From Candidatus Krumholzibacteriia bacterium (GTDB lineage: Bacteria > Krumholzibacteriota > Krumholzibacteriia > LZORAL124-64-63): DNA of 6,516 nt. Below are positions 6,428 through 6,516 of the stretch, piece by piece. The position numbers were made by a program, and so were the translations under genes. The notes below the pieces were generated by a model, which was given only the letters and a program-made list of their open reading frames with translations, was not told where the DNA came from and did not search any database. The number at the start of each line of letters is the position of its first letter. The stretch's first letter is position 1. The stretch lies in the NCBI GenBank assembly GCA_030632925.1, contig DAOVTU010000175.1:1-6516 (forward strand), given 5' to 3'.

Positions 6428-6516
6428 TTCCCCCTGTCTCTGGGTTTTGTCTGCAAATTTCCAGGCGCGCTGAACTTGCGACGCTGGTTTGATTTTTAAT
6501 CGGCCTCAACTGCAAA

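Noticed and set aside
6428..6516. Promoter for the FlgD-domain gene
   Set aside because: The 89 bases contain TTGAGG and an AT-rich TTAAAAAT, but the spacing does not give an acceptable -35/-10 pair. The promoter may lie beyond the window.

Overview
The window is 6,516 bases with a moderately high GC content. All four genes lie on the minus strand, so transcription runs from high to low coordinates. Two of the proteins carry export signals. One of these ends in a PNPFNP plus FlgD-like Ig domain with a TLIK terminus, and the other is a long beta-helix protein built on the 'FTSxKDD...DTNGDG...GDWGxIRF' theme. That combination is typical of the FCB superphylum and nearby candidate phyla (Krumholzibacteriota, Eisenbacteria, Latescibacterota and similar). 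The phylum is an inference from protein style, not from a marker gene.

Layout, in transcription order. (1) 6427-5402: an exported protein with a concanavalin/LamG-like body and a C-terminal FlgD-like/T9SS-type sorting domain. (2) 5401-5266: a 136-base gap almost filled by two adjacent inverted repeats, an 8-bp stem touching the stop codon of gene 1 and a 15-bp nested stem-loop. (3) 5265-4567: a YgeA-type aspartate/glutamate (amino-acid) racemase with both catalytic cysteines. (4) 4544-2886: an endonuclease/exonuclease/phosphatase (EEP) fold protein with an N-terminal OB-fold, resembling ExeM/NucH extracellular nucleases but lacking a signal peptide. It starts 22 bases after the racemase stop, so the two are probably co-transcribed. 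(5) 2885-2695: a 191-base gap with a good sigma-70-like promoter. (6) 2694 to the window edge at base 1: 898 open codons of a secreted parallel beta-helix protein made of about 210-residue tandem repeats, with its C terminus outside the window. This gene covers more than 40% of the window and is easy to miss because it has no stop codon here.

Working picture: two cell-surface or secreted proteins flank a small racemase-nuclease operon. Nothing in the sequence ties the surface proteins functionally to the operon. I see no tRNA, rRNA, CRISPR array, transposase or phage gene, and no gene-free stretch longer than 191 bases. The observations most worth following are the long-period repeat protein, the nested palindrome in front of the racemase, and the EEP protein's missing signal peptide and altered LDH motif.
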